Shown: positions 22,101-33,375 of the stretch, in pieces | Numbering within the stretch: the first letter of the stretch is position 1 | Layout of the letters: each line of letters starts with the position of its first letter | NCBI GenBank assembly: GCA_034769895.1 | Contig: CM068367.1 | Location: 319,113,986 to 319,177,985 of the forward strand | From: Magicicada septendecula | Lineage: Eukaryota; Arthropoda; Insecta; Hemiptera; Cicadidae | Direction of reading: 5' to 3' | DNA length: 64,000 nt | Notes under the pieces: generated by a model | Database searches by the model: none | What the model was told of the DNA's origin: nothing | The model's input: only the letters and a program-made list of their open reading frames with translations | Program-made: the position numbers and the translations under genes

Positions 22101-25100
22101 TTCATAATAAAGACAAAATATGATTTTCAATATAAACATATTTGTGAGTTTATATTGTTTTTCTTGCAAAAAAAAAAAATGGTTTGAATGTTAATGGTTT
22201 ATCATAAGTCGTGTTCATCAAAATTTTAGTACTCTATTGCGCAGTGGCGTGACGTGGGTACCTAACAGCTGTTGCCGGTTATGATAGGCCTAAAACTTAG
22301 CCTAAAAATTAATTCGGATTTTCCTAGTACCAAGAGTTCTTTTTAGAGCAAAAATATTCTTTTTAGAGCTAAAATCTTTTTATATCTTTTCTATCTTTCG
22401 CTGGCAGAAGAAGAGGGTCCCGGTTCAACGGGATCTGATTCCATTATACTTACACAGAATAAATGAGAACACAAATAATCGAATTAATAATAATAAAGAC
22501 CAACAGAGAAACACATAACTAAACGGACAAAACACAAATAGGTAGGCAGTAACTGCTGCACGTTGGTTCCGGAACGAACATAGCTGCTAACTGAGCGTTT
22601 TGCCGGTTTATACAGCGGCAGCACATTGGGTGGACGAATGTAGCCCCCTCCCATTTGTACAGTGACAACTACTACGAGGTCAATGACCACACGCAATAAA
22701 ACTGCCGATGTCTGAGCCGGCAACACAAGACGTTGGAGTGCCCAGCAGTTCGAAAGCAATGCTATGATTTTCTTCAAGTTTCTCTACTAATATTGTTTGG
22801 ATTTCAAACTATTCAATAACTAATCTATTTATTCTGCGATATAATTAGTATTTTTGTCTTTCATTTCCGCCGCCGGCAACAGCGGTTACATAGACTATTG
22901 CTATTGATACTGCTATTGCGAGAATTAAAATAATAATTTCAACTTTCATCTCAGGTTCAGTTAGAATGCCTTTCATTGCATTATGCGAACAGAATTCCCA
23001 AATTCTGGACGATTCTGAAAGGACCGTGATCATTCTCGTATACTTAACATAGACGCCGGTCTTCAAGTAAAAGTTACTTCTTCCAGAACTTGAATCATCG
23101 TTTAAGGTAACAATTCTTACTGTCTGTCTTTATAAATCATTACTTTCACACTTGTTAAGTTAATAAGATCTGAGCCGTCTTCCGGTTCTCAGCTTCCGTG
23201 CCATCAATATTACTTTCCAACATGGCTTTACTTGCAAACTTTAGTTGAAACGCACTTTTACTCTGCTCAGTCTATAATGACGTGTGATTGATATTGTACG
23301 TCGCATGTTTGCTTCTACCAATGGTAACTATTAGGCTATAGGATATTTATTTGGTTAACGCCCATCAAGAAAACACTGATACTCTTCCTTACACTTTCTC
23401 CCTTTCAAGTGAGTAAATAGTCTTATTTTGACACGCTATCATTTACACGGTTCTTTAAATACCATCTCTTCCCTCATTTTGGCAGGACATGGTTTTCACT
23501 GTACGACTTACTGCAACGAAATGAACCGTTGCCATAAACATGATTCTCTCCCGATAACAGGTTTTCTAAATCGTACGTATGAAACAGAATCACCACTTCT
23601 TCATGGAAGATGTAACGGGAGCGAAATTTCTGTTCCAGCGCTTTCTGGACAAAGAACTCAGTTCTCCCCAGCACACGCCAACAGCAGATAATTCTACAAC
23701 TCTACAGACGACAATAGACTATTCTCGCGAATAGTGTTTTATACAGTATTACTAATTATTATCTCATGATTATTGTTCCCTTTTCCTTTAACAAAGCAAC
23801 AGAATCTAAGAACCAACATGCTTATCCACAATAAATATATCTATCCATTGACAAGGGACTCAATAAAGGATTTTACAGAAACTTCAACCTCTCTGAGGCA
23901 CTCTTAAAGTATGATTTGTTACCAAACAAATTTTCTAAAAGGCTAGTAAAAGTTTGTGATCATAATAAACTGACTTTTATTCGTTATAATAAATTAAGGA
24001 GCTTAATTGGTTATAAATGAAATATTTATTAATTTAATTTCTACATCTGTAGAAACCAAGATATGTGTGTTAAGCTACCGTTTCAACGTTTTCTACAGCA
24101 TTTCGCCAAGTGATTTGAGTATTTGTTTAAAAATATTTTTTTTCTGAGTGAATTCAAACATCCATTTGAAATCGTTTGGAAAGTCAATAACAAAAAATCT
24201 ACATGTTTAGTGTCAAAGTGAGTACTAAGAACGAATATAAAAGTAACGAAAATATAGCATTGCATCCTTCATAATATGTTCGACATTTTAGGCTGCATTT
24301 GGGCATATTTGCTTTTGGCGAAGTTAAGGCATTACGCACTCATTCACGTATTCATATTTCCGTCTAAAAAATATTTTTGTAATTTATCGAAATATTTAGT
24401 TAACTGGTTATAATAAATGGAAAACTGTCGTACATTGTAAGGATTGATTATGTAAACGTCGCTTGTAATTTCAATTTAGAAGATAATTTTATTTACATCT
24501 GCCACGAACCACCAACGCCACAGTTTACAGTGAGGGTTTCTAACACAGTTTTATTGAAGACTAAAGTGGTAAAATGTACAATACTTAAGGTAAGGATATT
24601 TCTGTAACAATTCATTAGTACGGCAACGGGTATATAATTTCTGCATCCGGTAATGACAGACTTGTAGTGCGGGACTTTCGGCAAGATCACGCCCACTAGT
24701 TACACACTTCATACTGTCTGCCACACGACGTTTAGGCTTATTAATGGATGGCATGCGTTTGTAAGATACAATTTATATGATAAAGTATGCACACACGTGA
24801 CACACACATATTTCTTATATTTTTTCAGAAAAACCTTAATGCTTCAATGTAGTAGACCTATTTAAAGGCCTACATTGTCTGGTTAATGTTTTTGATGTAA
24901 AAGTCATGAAAACTGTGATAAATTTCATTATGTTTGTTTGATTTGGCTTTGATTACTTAACTGAACCTTTACGTCGGTTTCATTAACTGAATTCCTATTT
25001 AACGCTCTGCACTTTGGACAAAACGCTAATTTGAACATAAGACCGAATCTGAATCTAATAGTTCGTATTCTCGCATTCACATTCGCGTCTGGTCGGTGTA

Positions 25101-26614
25101 TCGTGGATTCTGCGGAATCGTATGGCTTATCTGATAACTATAATACCAGATGCGGTGCGTCTGGTAACCATAGGCCTAATAGTTATCTAGATGTTGTATT
25201 AAAGCATTAAAAGGTTAATCTACAAAACAGTAAATATACTGCCATATATTCATACAATAATACGAGCATATTTTATAAATATTTACTCCTATTTATTGAC
25301 ACTCTCGCAAGCGTTAAAATGAAAATATAATACAGAAATAAAATGACCGTCCATAACGTGACTTTTGTGGCTCAACAGCTTTTGAACTCACTTTTCTGAG
25401 CCCAAAACGCTGTATTTTAACTAAAGATTAACGTACGAAAGTATAATTTAATAAGTCTTAATTCGCTTGGTAAAATATTTTGTGTTTACAAGAGGTAAGT
25501 GTAACATACCAAAAATAATTTGATGAAGTTCCATTCTTTCCTTTCCTCGAGTACAAAATTCTTGGGCAACATGTTATATATAGGTTAAAGTTAAAATCCT
25601 ATCTAACTTACCTACAGAAAATTTTTCTTACGGTATACTGTATTTTTTAATACAATATATCGCTTTATTTTGGTTCGTTCGGAGAAAGAGAACTGTTAAC
25701 TCTTCCCCTCAATATTTCCAATCTCGATCACCCCCCTTATGTTTGTTCTCACACGAGTTTACATGTTCCTTCACATAAATTGTTATATTTCTTCCTGACA
25801 ACTAACCTAAATAAGCAGAAGGAATAATAGTTTTTTATGATACTTAGTGGAAATGTTTACTGTAGCTTATTGATTAGACGAGATCGTATTCAATATTTTA
25901 TCATGGAAGCGAGAATGAGCTGTTTTGTTCTTAAAATAAGGTTAGACACTTCACTTGAACCGTGAACTGCATCAAAAATCTGAATCACTCTTTACTCACA
26001 TTTTATTATATTTGACGATTTACCACTGACTCACTAATTACTTTGAATAATCGATAAGGTTTTAAGTGTCTTACTAGTGAATTCAGCCTATCTCAGAAAA
26101 ATTAATCATGATTTGAAATGTTAATCCACAAGTTTACCAGACTCATTCACTTTCATTCCGTGAACCTGTGTCTCCAAAACTAGGCGACTACGACAATCAA
26201 AGGCCACACCCCAATATCATCTCCTGTACGTTTCAAGTAAGGATATAATACAAGATAATAACAAAAAAACGGAACGGTAGGAAAGCAAGGTTACACTGGA
26301 TGTCGATGTCGACGATAGGCGGGGGTTTTAGGAAACAACGACCTAATGGGGTCTGAATACATTAAGTTCCACAAAAAAAAACGAACGTAGGCTACAAATG
26401 TTTTATTGAAGACACAACTGACTCCGTGCCGCTGCTATTCACTTCAATACTGTTTGCTAAAACAAACAGTATTTGTATAATATTAGTGAACACGTTCAAA
26501 GCATAGACTATTTGTAAGGGAGAGTTAGTAGTGATTTGTACGTATTCACGTACAATGTTACACGCACGAGTGTCAGTATCATAGTTTTATGTAACTATAA
26601 TGTGTACTAAAATA
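19171..26614 (-). other. hth: homothorax intron, central part: no gene seen
   Basis: About 7.4 kb with no exon or transposase frame that I can support. Items noted: a perfect 14-bp palindrome TCAGGTCGACCTGA at 19273-19286; an RNA polymerase III B-box-like GGTTCGATTCCAGG on the minus strand at about 21055-21068; a tRNA A-box-like TGGCCGAGCGGCCTAATGC at 21711-21729; and a 17-bp imperfect inverted repeat (TAACAGCTGTTGCCGGT at 22264, counterpart at about 22873-22889) that could bound a small DNA transposon starting GCAGTGGCGTGACG. Each is weak on its own. Confidence 0.5.
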
Positions 26615-26638
26615 AGTAAGTAAGCATACTTACTTACT
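26615..26638. repeat. perfect 10-bp inverted repeat (AGTAAGTAAG / CTTACTTACT)
   Basis: Two 10-bp arms separated by CATA form an exact hairpin 30 bp before the start of dispersed-repeat copy A. The arms are themselves GTAA tandem repeats, so slippage may explain it. Confidence 0.85.
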
Positions 26639-26669
26639 AAATAAATAAATATGCATATCCATATTTACT

Positions 26670-27130
26670 GAACGAGCGATGCGAGTTCTCAGTTTTAAAT
26701 GGACCGTTTCGCATTTGTCTGTCTGTCTATCTTCTGTCTGCTTAGTGTAGTCTCACGATAACTTTTGAATTCATCAGCCGATTTGCGTAAAACGTGGCAT
26801 GCACCTCCATATCTTTACCCCACAGAACTCAACTGTTCTAGTGACTGATCCTCTAAAAAATAGGAAAAGAGTAGGCGTAAAATATAAGAAGTCAAAATTT
26901 TGAAAATCGCAAAAATTTGGAGTATGAAATAAAAGAAAATTTTAACCAAAAGCTGAATATAGTGTTCAGTTTTGGAAATTTCAAAGCTCTGGGTCACCAG
27001 GGCCCAAAAAAGATAAAATAATTTAGAAAAAATTATTAAAATCCATAGGCTACCGTTCTCGGTGCCATGTAACATAACCATATACGTGAGTCTAACACCA
27101 AGGGTCAAAAATTGAAATCAAAATTCTGAA
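26670..27130 (+). repeat. dispersed repeat copy A, left part
   Basis: Begins CTGAACGAGCGATGCGAGTTCTCAG, then a GTCTGTCTGTCTATCTTCTG tract, GTAAAACGTGGCATGC, and CACCAGGGCCCAAAAAAG. The same order of blocks occurs at 39799-40140 (copy B) and, inverted, at 54180-54690 (copy C). No protein is encoded. The right part of copy A resumes at about 30850 after a 3.7-kb insertion of other elements. Confidence 0.75.
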
Positions 27131-27149
27131 AAATTGTAAAAGACTAAGG

Positions 27150-27570
27150 AAGCAAGTTCAGCTCATCGCCCACCCTTACACCATACGTCACGAGTTTCAA
27201 AAGAGCCTCCGCCGCGGGGGCAACGATGTCTCGGGGTTCCTAGGTTCCTAGATGTGGCCTGCTACCGTCTGTGGGATTTCAATTAGCCATTATCTAATTC
27301 AGGGTTAGCATTCCGGGTCCAAGATTCACCTGGAAGAGATGGGTGTTGACAGAGGACATTGATAAGTGGGTTGCCCTGGAAACGGGCACAGCAGCGTGAG
27401 AATTTCCTGAAAAGTGTCCTTATGGTGGCGTTCAGGGTACGGACACCTATGGCGTGCTGAATAGTCAGGCCATGATCTTTGCAGCCCCAGCGCAAACTTT
27501 GGTCTCTGAGTAGTTCTCTTTACCAAGTAGGCGCGTAGGTAACCATACGTTGTAAAAATGTAGCCTCGCT
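27150..27570 (-). pseudogene. Jockey-like LINE, C-terminal region (3' of the interrupting transposon)
   Basis: The minus-strand frame 27283-27495 reads GVRTLNATIRTLFRKFSRCC followed by FQGNPLINVL, the layout of the region after the RT in Jockey-clade non-LTR elements (leader, about 25 residues, then a HPNPLI-like block). A second frame overlaps the same DNA (27326-27526, FQEILTLLCPFPG), so at least one frameshift is present. It continues the LINE whose RT lies at 29920-30845 in the same orientation. The two were separated by the DD82E transposon. Confidence 0.5.
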
Positions 27571-27931
27571 GAATGTGTTTCCAGGCGGCATCAAAGAACA
27601 GTTAAATAGCCCAATTAGCGAAGGCATCCCCTGCTGCTGACAGCTGTGAACAAAGCTAGCCGCTTCTGAAAAATCTCCAATGATGCCAAACGTATTTTGA
27701 ACTTGAATGAAATGTGGACCAGTCTTTGCGCGAAATCGGAAGTGCCCGCTTGTCTGAATTTCGAGTCCGTTGCCAAAGAAACCACTGCTTTAGGAATTAT
27801 TAATTTGTTACCTTCTTACAGCACATAGTATTTTACATAGTATATTTATATTTAAATATCACAGTAATACTGCTTTACTTTATTTATAGTTGTAATTTTC
27901 GGCTCCGTGTTGTTCCGTGTTCACGTGCTAA

Positions 27932-29407
27932 AAAAAGTGGAGACCTTGGGAGAGAGAACAACCATATCCTCAGCACGCTGATAATGAAGAAGGAAGTCAT
28001 CGTCATAGTGATAGTGAAGAAATCGTTGTTGATGTAGTTAGCAACAGTGATAGTGGTGATGTAAGTGACAATAATGGGGAGTTTTCGAACGACGGGGAAA
28101 TCTCGGCCACTCCAGGCACTAGTAGGCTAATCAAAAATTCGATTAGAACAATTTCGAAACAGAGCCAAACTATAGTGTGTAACGTGCATGAATATGTTGT
28201 AAATAACAAAGTAGGTAAGGGTTCAATTACTGAAACAGCCAAAATTGTGAAATTAAGCCGCCCGACTGTTCGTAAAATTGTTTCTAGAGGTCCCGTGACT
28301 CCCAAGAAGCCAGGTAACAAAAGAGCGCGTTTTAATAAAATTGATAATTTTGTTTGCGACATTATCCGCCAAGAAATTTACAAATTTTACAAGAAAGGAC
28401 AGCCACCCACAATTTCCGAACTACTCCACCATCTTCAGAACATTTCAAGTTTTCCTTATAAAGAAACAATGCTAAGATCCCTTGTGAAGAAGCTCGGCTT
28501 TCGATTTCGGACACTTAATAAGAGGCGTGTTATAATGGAGTCATCAAGAATTGTGTCTTGGAGATACAAATACCTCCATAGACTACACCAACTGCGTTCA
28601 CAGGGTTATGATGTTGTGTATCTAGACGAAACTTGGTTCGATACACATGACACCGTGAAGAAGGGATGGGATGATGGAACATGTGCCTGCGCTATTAACG
28701 TCCCTGTATCTAGAGGGAAGCGCATCATGGTGCTACATGCTGGTGGAGCTGAGGGGTGGGCTCCTAATTGTCTTTATTTGTCTGCCAAAAATATTTCAGA
28801 TGCTAAAGCTGACAGCCACGATGAGATGAATGCTACAGTTTTTGAGAATTGGTTTAAAAATTTGTTACTGCAAAATCTTTCAAAAGACAGGAAGTATGTC
28901 ATAGTTTTAGATAATGCGAGTTACCATTCTAGACAACTTATCAAAATCCCATCTAAATCGTCAAACAAGTCCGAAATTATTGAATTTATGAAGAAATTTG
29001 ATTTACCAGTACCGGACCCAGTCCCCATTAAATTAATCTTGCTCGAAAGAATAAAAGCGGCGAATATAAACAAAATGTACGCAGTTGATGAGATGGCTCG
29101 AAAGGCAGGTCATGAAGTGTTACGACTTCCCCCTTATTACTGCATATTAAATCCAATCGAATTAGTCTGGGCACGGTTAAAGTCTAACGTCAGGAAGAGC
29201 AACATAACTCCTCAGTTAAGTGCAAGTGTCTGTGAAGCCCTACGGAACTGTACTGAGAACATAGATGCCGAATACTGGAGGAAATGTGTGGAAAAAACTA
29301 TGAAGGTAGAACGGGGATATTATGCAGACATGTGGGAAGAAGAAGACCGCCTCATCATTCATGTTGCAGACGACAGTGATGATGACTCAGACCGCGACTC
29401 CAACTAA
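27932..29407 (+). CDS. DD82E transposase (Sailor-type, IS630/Tc1/mariner superfamily)
   Basis: Cut-and-paste transposase acting on its own terminal repeats. The frame is open from 27932 to TAA at 29405-29407 (about 491 codons) with no stop, but no ATG occurs before the conserved region; GTG at 28175 is the first near-cognate start. The true Met has been lost or lies in an upstream exon. Counting from 28175: a helix-turn-helix region near the N-terminus (ITETAKIVKLSRPTVRKIV), catalytic D151 in VVYLDETWFD, D246 in VIVLDNASYH, and E329 in LNPIELVWARLK. Exactly 82 residues separate the second D from E, far more than the 34-39 of classical Tc1/mariner, which is the signature of the family named DD82E/Sailor. 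Both ends of the protein are acidic and serine-rich (EEIVVDVVSNSDSGD; DDSDDDSDRDSN). The catalytic triad is intact, so the copy is young. Confidence 0.88.
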   Translation, partial: KKWRPWEREQPYPQHADNEEGSHRHSDSEEIVVDVVSNSDSGDVSDNNGEFSNDGEISATPGTSRLIKNSIRTISKQSQTIVCNVHEYVVNNKVGKGSITETAKIVKLSRPTVRKIVSRGPVTPKKPGNKRARFNKIDNFVCDIIRQEIYKFYKKGQPPTISELLHHLQNISSFPYKETMLRSLVKKLGFRFRTLNKRRVIMESSRIVSWRYKYLHRLHQLRSQGYDVVYLDETWFDTHDTVKKGWDDGTCACAINVPVSRGKRIMVLHAGGAEGWAPNCLYLSAKNISDAKADSHDEMNATVFENWFKNLLLQNLSKDRKYVIVLDNASYHSRQLIKIPSKSSNKSEIIEFMKKFDLPVPDPVPIKLILLERIKAANINKMYAVDEMARKAGHEVLRLPPYYCILNPIELVWARLKSNVRKSNITPQLSASVCEALRNCTENIDAEYWRKCVEKTMKVERGYYADMWEEEDRLIIHVADDSDDDSDRDSN

Positions 29408-29695
29408 ACGGTGAGTAGTTTACTCCCAGGCTATGTATTAATTATTTGCGATTTTGTCTTGTTTTACTCAGGTTTATTAATTTCTGATATTATTATTATT
29501 ATAGCCTTCTGATATTGCAGGGATTTGCTTATCCCAAAGCTTTGTGATATTTTAATAATGAAAATCATTTTGAAAGTTATGTCAAAAAGGTATAGACCTA
29601 TATTTTGTAGGTTTTGTTGTATTTTTATTCTTTATAGATAATGTAAACGTCAGGTTTACTTACTTAAAACTGAAACTTCTGAGAAGTCCTGAGTT

Positions 29696-29697
<2 letters not shown>

Positions 29698-29729
<32 letters not shown>

Positions 29730-29731
29730 TA
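29698..29731. repeat. (ATT)n trinucleotide microsatellite
   Basis: About 11 units of ATT/TTA in the 3' untranslated part of the DD82E transposon. Confidence 0.9.
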
Positions 29732-29913
29732 GGCCTACATGAATTAATCATACGTATAATAATAATAATATTGAAGAGGAGAATCGTTTCACGCTAAGTT
29801 TCACTATAGGTGGGAGAAGAACTTGGCAACATTGTCAGCTTGTTTTGAGTGACACTAGGGACAAGACCATCTGGTTTCCTTTGAGTGAGAATCAAAGCGT
29901 TCCGCCTGGAAAC

Positions 29914-30845
29914 GCTTTGAGCGCGGCTACTATAACTATGAGGTTACCTAGGCGACGAGTCGCTGATCTGCTGCAGAGCGAGGGTCTGAATTGATACAAG
30001 CGACGGGCAGTGGGACGTCGATCATGGTGAAGCTAAAGCCCTGGGCGCTTCACACCAGGAGACCGTGGGTGTTGAGTATGGCCTACGTATAGTCTGGGAG
30101 GGAGCTTTCTGCGTCTGGAGAAGACTACAGCTGTGCTCTTAGCCGCGTTAATGGAGACCCTCTATTTGTCTGCCTTCTCAACGTATGCGTCCAGCTATTC
30201 CCGGAGTCAGATAACAGCCACTCTAGCCGTATCAGCACACACTGCCGTATCGTAGGCGAACATAACCAATCGGGTGTCAGGGATCTTGGGCACGTCGTTG
30301 ACGTACGTAAAGAAAAGCAGGGAAGCTAAGACGCTGGCCTGAGGTACTCCAGTAATAATTGCTCTTCCGAATAAAGCTAGTGATCAGATGCGTGTGGCAC
30401 CCTGGAAGTGGAATTTCCGTCAGTCTGTATAGAAGTCCAGGATTCCAGACATGACCAAAAGCTAAGCTATCTCGATATCAAGAAAAACGGCAACAGTCTG
30501 TTTCCGTGAGCAGCCGGCTTCAGCAGTGCCTCCACGAAGCGTATGAACTGATCCGTCGAGGAGTGCCCGGCACGAAATCCGAATTGGTCAGGGACCAGAA
30601 TATCGAACCGTTTTAGGTGCTCCAGTACTCTCCGCTGTACAAAGTTTTCGAAAATTTTCGAGGTGGCTGACAGCAAGCTTGTCTAGGCCGAAAATTGTCG
30701 GCGAACTAAGGGTCTTTACCCGGCTTTGGGATCATCGTGACCGTCGCCTGGCGCCATTTCACAGAAAAGTAGGCAAACCGAAAGCAGGCATTGAAGCAGG
30801 CTTCGGACCAGAAGCAAACTCCCCTGTCCGGAAGGTAACACCGTC
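29914..30845 (-). pseudogene. Jockey-like LINE reverse transcriptase, decayed
   Basis: Minus-strand RT blocks appear in the correct order: KWRQATVTMIPKPGKDP (about 30770-30720), then LLSATSKIFENFVQRRVLEH and FGFRAGHSSTDQF (30467-30676), then GVPQASVLASLLFFTYVNDV and a catalytic box reading FAYDTA where FADDTA is expected. There are several stops and frameshifts, including stops in the connector. The polymerase is therefore dead, with its motif-C aspartate replaced. The reading continues beyond the DD82E insertion into 27150-27570. Confidence 0.75.
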
Positions 30846-30849
30846 CCGG

Positions 30850-31485
30850 ATCGAAAAAAATATATGCGGGACACTACATTATGACGAATTTTATTCAAAA
30901 TCGATACCTTTGATATTAATCAACACCATTTGAAAATTTCGGTCAGCTTCTAAACAATTTTTAAAACTATACCTGTAAACTTTACATTTATCAGTTTTGT
31001 AAATTTTTGGAAAGTATTCCATATAGACCTCCCATACGTAACTATGGAAACACACATCAACTTAAGAGCTAAGTCTAAGTCATTTGTCGTTTAGGCATTA
31101 TGGTTAAAAATAAAAAAAAGTCCTCATGATTTTTAGTATTCTTTATATTCATAATTATTATGAAAAAAATAGTAGCCTAACGATTGTCTCTTTACAATTG
31201 TTATTTTCTTAAAAAAAGTATTATAGTAGTCGGAGTTTTAATAATTTTTCTCTTAATTTTGTACAGTTTAAAGTACATCAAAACCTCCATTAACCGTGAT
31301 AACACCTTATGGTTATAGCCTATCCTCGTGGTGTTTATCGGCTAATGCTAAGAATAATAGATCCAAAAAACTTTAATCACAGCTTTAAGAAAAAAAAAAT
31401 AGTTAATTTGATTTTATCTAACAATAAATGTATTCTGTTCAAAGTAGTGAGCAAGTTCTGCATGTGAGGGAGTTTAACAGTTTAT
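30850..31485 (+). repeat. dispersed repeat copy A, right part
   Basis: From ATGACGAATTTTATTCAAAA to GTGAGCAAGTTCTGCATGTGAGGGAG this follows copy B (40165-40503 plus 43815-43955) block for block. It includes TTACAATTGTTATTTTCTTAAAAAAAGTA, which is the uninterrupted version of the site where the RTE element inserted in copy B. This identifies copies A and B as one family and supplies an empty-site control. Confidence 0.75.
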
Positions 31486-31498
31486 CTGTACTTATGTA

Positions 31499-32080
31499 CG
31501 AGGTCTGTCCGGAAAGAATTCAGCCATATAATATTCTGAGGAACACAGCTTCACTATCTCAATGATACCTTAGTTCTTTTTGAAGTAGTCCATTTGAAAC
31601 TTCACCCTCCTACTTATCCCAGTTTCTCTTCTACTTCTCAAAACAACACCTCTTTATTTTGGAATTGCCATCAGCTGTCTCGTCGCATTCTTTTGAATCT
31701 CGTTCACTGTCTGAAATCTCCTCTCTTCCATTGGCGACTTTAGCATCAGAAACAGCTAGAATCCAGAGGGAGCCAAATCCGGACTTTGCGGTGGCTAAGC
31801 AATCTGTGTGACGTGACGTTTGCCAAGAAATCCTGAACCAGGTGCGAAGTGTGCAAGTGTCTTGTTTTCATGTCGAAGGTACCAGTTACCACCTGTTCAC
31901 AACTGCTTCCATTTTTTTTCTTACAGCATCATTCAGCCTGCCAAAAATGTCTGCGTAGTTCTCTTTTGTTATTGTCTGACCTGGAGGAGCACACTTATGA
32001 TGGATCAGACGGTGATTCACACTCATCAACGACAGTCACCAAACACAAGTTTACTGACTTATTGACATCTCACTGCCGAT
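31499..32080 (-). pseudogene. mariner transposase remnant (3' portion)
   Basis: Minus-strand segments read HHKCAPPGQTITKENYADIF, then GRLNDAVRKKMEAVVNRW, then PPQSPDLAPSGF, then KSPMEERRFQTVNEIQKNA, the order found in the catalytic half of mariner transposases. In PDLAPCDFFLF the third catalytic Asp of the DD34D triad has become Gly. Stops and frame changes are frequent. The left end carries CGAGGTCTGTCCGGAAAG immediately after TA (31497-31498), which resembles a mariner inverted repeat and marks the 3' terminus. The element is interrupted at 32081 by a MITE. Confidence 0.75.
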
Positions 32081-32871
32081 TAGAGGTGGGCCGATATACC
32101 TATAACAGGTATTTGGGAACGATATATTTGTGGAACTGATATAACAGTGACCTTAAAAGTCGAAATACCCGTTCCGATTACTCGCGGTCTCGCGGTTCCG
32201 AGTCGCGGGGCCCCCTGTACGCAACTAACGAGTAAACAAGTACACAAGAAACAACAAGTAAACGAGTATTAGGAGTATTACGGGTACACGAGTAACAACA
32301 AGTAAACGAGTACTACAATTATTAGGAGTATTACGAGTACACGAGTACGAAGCCAGTTTTTGGTGTTGAATACTTCATTCTGCGCATGTGCCGATTGCCA
32401 TACAAGTACGAAACGAAGCAAGACAGCGAGGTTCAGAATATCTCTATGCCAAAGAGACGAATCTGTTTTTAATAAATGAAAAAGATGTTACATTTATTCT
32501 CGTGTGTTATGCAGATATACAATACAGATTATAACAACAAATTATATATTATACTAGACCAGTCACCAACTTGGTAAATTTTGGAAAAGTGAATTATATT
32601 GTGTTATAACCTACAGAGTACCTGAATGATTTTAACTTCACTGCACATCTCACGTAAATTTTGTTGACATTTTTTGTTGTGCTATTACGTGCACTCAAAA
32701 GCAACACTGTTAATACTTTTAGTTTCAATTTATTTCTTATAACAAATTATATAATACAGGTAGGCATATATGTATAATAACTATATATAATAACAGGTAT
32801 TTGTACGTGTTATTTTTATGGAACGGTATCGTTCGTACGTGTTATTTTAAAATACGTTTAGCACACCTCTA
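32081..32871. mobile_element. 791-bp non-autonomous hAT-type MITE
   Basis: Terminal inverted repeats TAGAGGTGGGC (start) and GCACACCTCTA (end) match at 10 of 11 positions and are of the hAT TAGAGGTG type. Flanking 8-mers CTGCCGAT (32073-32080) and CCGCCCAT (32872-32879) agree at 6 of 8 positions, consistent with an aged 8-bp target duplication. Subterminal blocks AACAGGTATTTG and GAACGATAT/GAACGGTAT recur near both ends. No transposase frame is present. It is inserted in the mariner remnant. Confidence 0.75.
32228..32352. repeat. internal two-copy tandem repeat in the hAT MITE
   Basis: The block AACAACAAGTAAACGAGTAY followed by TTAGGAGTATTACGRGTACACGAGTA occurs twice. ACGAGTA is an even shorter recurring unit (at least eight occurrences). 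This is the sort of subterminal repeat that hAT transposases bind, but that role is inferred. Confidence 0.8.
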
Positions 32872-32879
32872 CCGCCCAT

Positions 32880-33115
32880 TGAGTGGCTCGCCGAAAGTGT
32901 GACTATTCGTATATGCGCGTTAAGGTCTCCTGCGATTGACAACGCAGTTTAGTGAAGGTCACGTGGCACATTATCGAGATATTAAAAATGGTTTGGTGCA
33001 TTCTGGACAGATCTACAAAGTTCGTATAAGTATATATTTTAGTATTACTACGCAAAAAGTGTGTAGTAAAATTTAGTGCCGTCTTAAACATAACAAAGTC
33101 TTCCAAGTGCTTCAT
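32880..33115 (-). pseudogene. possible upstream part of the interrupted mariner
   Basis: A 70-codon minus-strand frame (32903-33115) continues on the far side of the MITE and ends in sequence reading FRRATQW, where mariner transposases have a QSxQW motif before the insertion point. The rest of the frame is not convincingly mariner. Placement next to the MITE junction is the main argument. Confidence 0.3.
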
Positions 33116-33169
33116 ATGTTCAAAGACTATTCTTTACTAGTTATACTCTATAAGTACTCTAATATATCA

Positions 33170-33375
33170 AGACAATTTAACTCTTGACTGCTTCTCTCAC
33201 AATTGCTTATGACTCAATTGCTCTCTCAATTTAACTCTTGACTTGCTTATGTTTCTCAATAGTAAACAGCTTATAAACCTTGGCATAATAATTTATACAG
33301 ATAAATTTATAGTAACTTATAGGTATATAAATTTATGCTAATTTATACAGATAGATTTATAGTAGCATAATGATC
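33170..33375. repeat. two short local duplications
   Basis: CAATTTAACTCTTGACT recurs at about 33172 and 33226. TAATTTATACAGATARATTTATAGTA recurs at about 33289 and 33338. Both look like small tandem duplications in AT-rich intron. Confidence 0.8.

Larger units (their letters stand above)
27577..29913 (+). mobile_element. DD82E (Sailor-type) IS630/Tc1/mariner transposon
   Basis: Bounds are proposed from an exact 12-bp inverted repeat, GTTTCCAGGCGG at 27577-27588 and CCGCCTGGAAAC at 29902-29913, which brackets the transposase frame. LINE-like sequence in one orientation resumes on both sides, as expected for insertion into a LINE. The 2.3-kb size is plausible for the family. I did not see a TA duplication right at these ends, so the true termini may lie slightly further out. 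Confidence 0.5.

Noticed and set aside
22418..22433. TCCCGGTTCAACGGGA, resembling a tRNA T-arm
   Set aside because: Loop is one base short and no acceptor or anticodon stem surrounds it.
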